Shown: positions 5,724 through 8,668 of the stretch, piece by piece
How positions within the stretch are numbered: the first letter of the stretch is position 1
Layout of the letters: every line of letters starts with the position of its first letter
NCBI GenBank assembly: GCA_035644475.1
Contig: DASQOL010000074.1
Coordinates: 1-8,668, forward strand
Direction of reading: 5' to 3'
Length of the DNA stretch: 8,668 nucleotides
From: FEN-1219 sp035644475
GTDB taxonomy: Bacteria; Pseudomonadota; Gammaproteobacteria; Steroidobacterales; Rariloculaceae
Notes under the pieces: model-generated
What the model saw: the letters and a program-made list of their open reading frames with translations, nothing else
The model's database searches: none
Told to the model about the DNA's origin: nothing
Made by a program: the position numbers and the translations under genes

Positions 5724-6707
5724 TCAGCGCGACAACAGGCTTTCCGCCCCGGACAGCATTCGCTCGGGTAGCGACCGCCGGCGCTTGTAGCTGAGCGTGT
5801 AGACGTCGCGCTCCTTCGCGGCCTCGAGCAGGAAGTCATCGCTCGTGCGCAACTCGTCTACGAGCTTGAGCTCGAGCGCGCGGATGCCGTACCAGTGCTC
5901 GCCGGTCGCGACCTTCTCGAGGTCTACCTGCGGGCGGTGCTCGCGGATCTGATTCTTGAACAGCTCGTGGACCTCGTCGATCTCCTGCTGGAGCTTCTCG
6001 CGGCCCTCGTCGGTGTTCTTGCCGAACATGCTCAGCGTGCGCTTGAACTTGCCGGCGGTGAGCATTTCGTAGTCGACGCCGTGCTCGTCGAGCAGCCGAC
6101 GGAAGTTCGGCAGCTGCGCCACCACGCCGATCGACCCCACGACGGCGAACGGCGCGGCGAGCAGGTGATCGCCGACGCAGGCCATGAGATACCCGCCGCT
6201 CGCCGCCACCTTGTCGATCGCGATCAGCAACTTGAGCCCGCGCCGCTTGACCCGCAGGAGCTGCGACGCCGCGAAGCCGTGCTCGTGCACGGCGCCGCCG
6301 GGGTTCTCGAGCCGCACCAGCACGTGATCCTGATCCACCGCGATGGCGAGGATCGCGGACACTTCTTCGCGCAGCGACGCGCTCGCGCTCGCGCGCAGGT
6401 CGCCTTTGAAATCGACGACGAAGAGACGCGGACGCGTCGCCTCCTGCTTGGCGCGTTCCTTGGCGGCGCGTTTGCGCTCCTTTTGCCGCGCCTTCGCCTG
6501 CTTCTTGAAGCCGCCCTTACCCGCGATCGCGCGCTTCACCTCGTCGGCGGTGTCCTCGTAGCGGCGATTCAGGTGCTCGATCACGAGGCCTTCGGCCCGG
6601 CCACCGCGGCGGCTCGACACGATCAACACGATGACGACCAGCACGAGCGCCACGAGCGTCGCAAGCTCGACGAGGAACAGGCCGTACGCGGACAGGAACT
6701 CGCTCAC
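5724..6707 (-). CDS. sohB: SohB-like S49 family signal-peptide-peptidase-type protease
   Basis: This 327-residue inner-membrane serine protease of the SppA/SohB family is expected to act at the periplasmic face on leftover signal peptides or misfolded membrane proteins. One N-terminal helix (about 9-30) follows VSEFLSAYGLFL, which resembles the E. coli SohB start. A strongly basic, Lys/Arg/Gln-rich segment (about 57-94) comes next, then the S49 domain from about 95. The Ser-Lys dyad is present: Ser170 in KVAASGGYLMA and Lys222 in TAGKFKRTLS. The 52-residue spacing equals that of Bacillus SppA. VGSIGVVAQLPNF (190-202) is the conserved segment between them. GTG 6707 was chosen because it gives the family N-terminus and overlaps the lipA stop as GTGA, so sohB is probably translationally coupled to lipA. 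Upstream in-frame codons only read through lipA out of frame. Confidence 0.92.
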   Translation of the reverse strand: MSEFLSAYGLFLVELATLVALVLVVIVLIVSSRRGGRAEGLVIEHLNRRYEDTADEVKRAIAGKGGFKKQAKARQKERKRAAKERAKQEATRPRLFVVDFKGDLRASASASLREEVSAILAIAVDQDHVLVRLENPGGAVHEHGFAASQLLRVKRRGLKLLIAIDKVAASGGYLMACVGDHLLAAPFAVVGSIGVVAQLPNFRRLLDEHGVDYEMLTAGKFKRTLSMFGKNTDEGREKLQQEIDEVHELFKNQIREHRPQVDLEKVATGEHWYGIRALELKLVDELRTSDDFLLEAAKERDVYTLSYKRRRSLPERMLSGAESLLSR

Positions 6708-7714
6708 TTGGGAGTGAGGCCTACGTTGTTCTTCTCGAACACGCGGTCGGCGCGGTAGCTCGAGCGAACGAGCGGCCCGGCCACGACCTCGAGAAAGCCG
6801 CTCGCGAGCCCCCACTGCCGGTAGGTCTCGAACTCTTGCGGCGTGACGTAACGCTCGACGGGCAGATGATTCGGCGTGGGACGCAGATACTGGCCGAACG
6901 TGACGATGTCGACGGCCACGCGCTTCAGGTCGTCGAGCGTCTCGAGGATCTCGTCCTCGGTCTCGCCCAAGCCGAGCATCAGGCTCGTCTTCGTGAGCAC
7001 GTCGGATCGATAGCGCTTCGCATGGCCGAGCACGGACAGCGTCTGGCCGTAGCCCGCGCGCGCGTCGCGGACGCGATGCGTGAGGCGCTTCACCGTCTCG
7101 ACGTTCTGCGCGAACACGTCGACGCCGGACTCGAGCACCGTCTCGACGTCGGGCAGGTTGCCGGCGAAGTCGGGCGTCAGCGCTTCGACGGCCGTCTCCG
7201 GGCACGCCGCCTTGATCGCGCGGACGCAGTCGGCGTAGTGCCGCGCGCCACCGTCGGGCAGATCGTCACGGTCGACGGACGTCAGCACCACGTACTTGAG
7301 ATTCATGAGCTTCACGGTGCGCGCGGCGTTCTGCACCTCGTCGGGATCGAGCCAGCCGCGCGGATTGCCCGTGTCGACGGCGCAGAACTGGCACGCGCGC
7401 GTGCACACCGCGCCCATGAGCATCAGCGTGGCCGTGCCGTTGTTCCAGCACTCGCCGATGTTCGGGCAGATCGACTCCTCGCAGACCGTGACGAGGCGGT
7501 GCGCACGCACCGTCGCGCGCAGCTCCTCGAAGCGCTCGCCGCTCGGGATACGCGCCTTGAGCCAGGGCGGCTTCGGTTCGCGCGGTACCGAGCTCCGGTC
7601 CTCGCGCGCCTTGACGCCGTTCTTGATCGCGGTGAAGCCCTGCTCGGTCTCGTACTTGGAACCGCTCGTGACGACGGGAATCCCGCGGAACTCGGACATC
7701 GTGGCTGCTAACAT
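6704..7714 (-). CDS. lipA: Lipoyl synthase
   Basis: This 336-residue radical-SAM enzyme inserts two sulfurs into octanoyl chains on lipoyl domains of the pyruvate and 2-oxoglutarate dehydrogenase complexes and the glycine cleavage H protein. All signature elements are present. The auxiliary cluster cysteines are Cys78, Cys83 and Cys89 (CEESICPNIGEC). The radical-SAM CxxxCxxC is Cys104, Cys108 and Cys111 (CTRACQFC). YVVLTSVDRDDLPDGGA follows at about 140-157. The C-terminal RSSYRAD (317-323) includes the serine that completes the auxiliary cluster. Length is normal. ATG 7714 (MLAATMSEFRG) is given, but ATG 7699 (MSEFRG) is equally plausible; neither has a strong Shine-Dalgarno. The partner octanoyltransferase lipB, often adjacent to lipA, is absent here; the gene instead leads into sohB with a 4-base overlap and is divergent from greB across 47 bp. 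Confidence 0.97.
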   Translation of the reverse strand: MLAATMSEFRGIPVVTSGSKYETEQGFTAIKNGVKAREDRSSVPREPKPPWLKARIPSGERFEELRATVRAHRLVTVCEESICPNIGECWNNGTATLMLMGAVCTRACQFCAVDTGNPRGWLDPDEVQNAARTVKLMNLKYVVLTSVDRDDLPDGGARHYADCVRAIKAACPETAVEALTPDFAGNLPDVETVLESGVDVFAQNVETVKRLTHRVRDARAGYGQTLSVLGHAKRYRSDVLTKTSLMLGLGETEDEILETLDDLKRVAVDIVTFGQYLRPTPNHLPVERYVTPQEFETYRQWGLASGFLEVVAGPLVRSSYRADRVFEKNNVGLTPK

Positions 7715-7761
7715 GCGCTCTGAGGAGGCCTCGAGTATCGCACGTTTGCCCCCTCGAGTTT
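7715..7761. promoter_or_regulatory. 47-bp divergent spacer between lipA and greB with paired CCTCGAGT
   Basis: Both promoters must lie here or inside the flanking genes. CCTCGAGT occurs twice in direct orientation (7729-7736 and 7752-7759), 23 bp apart, about two helical turns. Each contains the palindrome CTCGAG. No convincing -35/-10 pair is visible; on the minus strand GATACT is a weak -10 candidate. Confidence 0.3.
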
Positions 7762-8262
7762 ATGGCTCGCTATCGACCCCCACGGCCCGAAAGCTCGAAG
7801 TACATCACGCCCGAAGGCGCCGGCGTGCTGCGCCGCGAGCTCGATGAGCTGTGGCGCGTGAAGCGCCCGGCGGTGACGAAGGCGGTATCCGAGGCCGCCG
7901 CGCAGGGCGACCGTTCCGAGAACGCGGAATACATCTACGGCAAGCGCCAGCTCGCGGAGATCGACCGGCGCGTTCGCTTCCTCCGCAAGCGGCTCACCGG
8001 CATTCGGGTCGTCGACACGCAGCCGTCCGACACGAGCAAGGTGTACTTCGGCGCCTGGTTTGCCGTCTGCGACTCGGATGGCGCGACGCGCGAGTACCGG
8101 CTGGTGGGCCCCGACGAATCCGCCTTCGCCGCCGGCAACATCAGCATGGACTCCCCACTCGGCCGCGCCGTGCTCGGCAAGGCCGTCGGCGTCGAGCTCG
8201 CCGTCGGTACGCCGGAAGGGCAACGCGTCTACGAGCTGGTCGCTATCCGTTACGGGAAATAG
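7762..8262 (+). CDS. greB: Transcription elongation factor GreB
   Basis: This 166-residue protein binds the secondary channel of RNA polymerase and stimulates cleavage of backtracked transcripts. The N-terminal coiled coil spans about 17-82 and carries the family tip GDRSENAEY (49-57), with acidic Asp50 and Glu53 that position the catalytic metal. ELDELWRVKRPAVTKAVSEAAAQGDRSENAEY and EIDRRVRFLRKRL (66-78) match GreB rather than GreA in spacing. The C-terminal FKBP-like domain is complete (VYFGAWF, YRLVGPDE, ISMDSPLGRAVLGK). The first 12 residues (MARYRPPRPESS) are a short Arg/Pro-rich extension. The start codon has only a weak GAG upstream. The TAG stop lies in a 15-bp tandem duplication. Confidence 0.97.
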   Translation: MARYRPPRPESSKYITPEGAGVLRRELDELWRVKRPAVTKAVSEAAAQGDRSENAEYIYGKRQLAEIDRRVRFLRKRLTGIRVVDTQPSDTSKVYFGAWFAVCDSDGATREYRLVGPDESAFAAGNISMDSPLGRAVLGKAVGVELAVGTPEGQRVYELVAIRYGK

Positions 8263-8279
8263 GGCTACGGGAAATAGGG
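8251..8279. repeat. Tandem duplication across the greB stop codon (15-bp period)
   Basis: TACGGGAAATAGGG occurs at 8251-8264 and again at 8266-8279, separated by one C. The first copy encodes the last residues Tyr-Gly-Lys and the TAG stop; the second repeats the same codons and TAG in frame. The second copy runs directly into the inverted repeat that follows. Confidence 0.88.
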
Positions 8280-8354
8280 ACAGGTTACTTTTTCGCCGGC
8301 GTCGTCGGGGTGGCTCGGCAGATGACCCAGTCGGCGGAAAAGCAACCTGTCCCT
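8276..8354. repeat. REP/REPIN-like inverted repeat downstream of greB
   Basis: AGGGACAGGTTACTTTT (8276-8292) is matched by the complement of AAAAGCAACCTGTCCCT (8338-8354), 16 of 17 positions. Pairing continues imperfectly inward (TTTCGCCGGC against TCGGCGGAAA). The unit is 79 bp with no coding capacity. GGGACAGGTTAC-type ends resemble short dispersed repeats that I associate with REP-associated tyrosine transposases in proteobacteria; that link is from memory. The folded RNA might also protect or end the greB transcript. Confidence 0.65.
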
Positions 8355-8367
8355 GTTTTCGGCCGCC

Positions 8368-8393
8368 AAAAAAATGCCCGGCCGAAGCCGGGC
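8368..8393 (-). terminator. Intrinsic terminator for the small minus-strand gene
   Basis: Read on the minus strand, GCCCGGC, a TTCG tetraloop and GCCGGGC form a perfect 7-bp GC stem followed by A and seven T residues (A-run 8368-8374 on the plus strand). It begins 31 bases after the stop codon at 8425. The UUCG loop adds stability. It has no T-run in the plus direction, so it does not serve greB. Confidence 0.92.
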
Positions 8394-8424
8394 GAGTCAC
8401 AGGGGGAACCGTCGGGAGCGCGGG

Positions 8425-8625
8425 CTACTGCAACCGCGCCCAATTGATCAGGCGAACTTCGCCAGACCGCAAGTCGAAGTTGCGAGCGAGCAGTGCCTCG
8501 ATATCTTTGGTCTCGAAGCGTTGCTCGGTCGGCTGGTTTACCTCGACCACACCGCTGAACTCTTGGTCCGATCCCTCGGCCGCTTCACCGGTGAGAACGA
8601 AGTGCGTGTAGTACTTGACGCCCAT
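8425..8625 (-). CDS. Small hypothetical protein, 66 residues
   Basis: I do not recognise a named family. The 66-residue product starts MGVKYYTHFVLTGEAAEG, has a central VVEVNQPTEQRF and ends with the helix-like DIEALLARNFDLRSGEVRLINWARLQ. It is soluble-looking, without a signal peptide or membrane helix, mildly acidic and without cysteine. The alternation of short beta-like strands with one amphipathic helix suggests a compact alpha/beta fold. It is likely real: codon positions show the window's usual G/C bias, the start and stop fit the spacing, and a strong intrinsic terminator follows on the same strand. Its promoter would lie at 8626-8668 or beyond the window; I see only a weak TACACT there. 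The Shine-Dalgarno is poor. Confidence 0.72.
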   Translation of the reverse strand: MGVKYYTHFVLTGEAAEGSDQEFSGVVEVNQPTEQRFETKDIEALLARNFDLRSGEVRLINWARLQ

Positions 8626-8668
8626 GCTCGGTGAGTGTAGGTGCCGGGTCGCGAGAGGTCTGTGATTG

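Noticed and set aside
5895..6758. 287-codon plus-strand frame opposite sohB
   Set aside because: Antisense shadow of sohB with Leu/Arg/His-rich composition and no motif.
7708..8400. 230-codon minus-strand frame opposite greB
   Set aside because: Antisense shadow of greB; it also reads through the REPIN-like repeat.
1..8668. CRISPR array, tRNA or rRNA gene
   Set aside because: No regularly spaced direct repeats and no cloverleaf or rRNA-like sequence were seen on either strand.

Overview
The window looks like a piece of a high-GC proteobacterial chromosome, most likely a gammaproteobacterium. The evidence is the mix of a GreB-type transcript cleavage factor, a SohB-type S49 peptidase, a lipoprotein L,D-transpeptidase with a LysM-like segment, and strong G/C preference at third codon positions. 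A Steroidobacter/Xanthomonas-like lineage would fit, but this is a guess from general resemblance; no rRNA or tRNA is present to settle it.

Layout. (1) 1-1479, minus strand: a contractile phage-tail sheath protein whose last residues run off the left edge. It is the only trace here of a prophage, a tailocin or an extracellular contractile injection system. (2) About 1480-1903: a gene-free stretch filled by a large imperfect palindrome with near-identical arms (1551-1624 and 1820-1890) and further hairpins inside. (3) 1904-4845, minus strand: three cell-envelope genes in a row, namely an M23 peptidase, a lipoprotein L,D-transpeptidase and a rhomboid protease. (4) 4846-5056: a divergent intergenic region with a strong sigma70-type promoter that has a BlaI/CopY-like operator in its spacer. 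It drives (5) 5057-5704, plus strand: a secreted DUF6152-like protein with a long C-terminal extension. (6) 5724-7714, minus strand: lipA and sohB, overlapping by GTGA. (7) 7762-8262, plus strand: greB, divergent from lipA. (8) 8251-8354: a short tandem duplication and a REP/REPIN-like inverted repeat. (9) 8425-8625, minus strand: a small conserved-looking protein followed by a clear intrinsic terminator.

Themes. Most of the window is housekeeping: lipoate synthesis, RNA polymerase rescue, and membrane and peptidoglycan maintenance. The accessory signals are the lone sheath gene behind a palindromic element, the BlaI-type operator on the DUF6152-like gene, and two separate 15-bp tandem duplications that each fall across a stop codon. 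No complete novel system is visible; the sheath gene at the left edge is the best lead and needs the neighbouring sequence.
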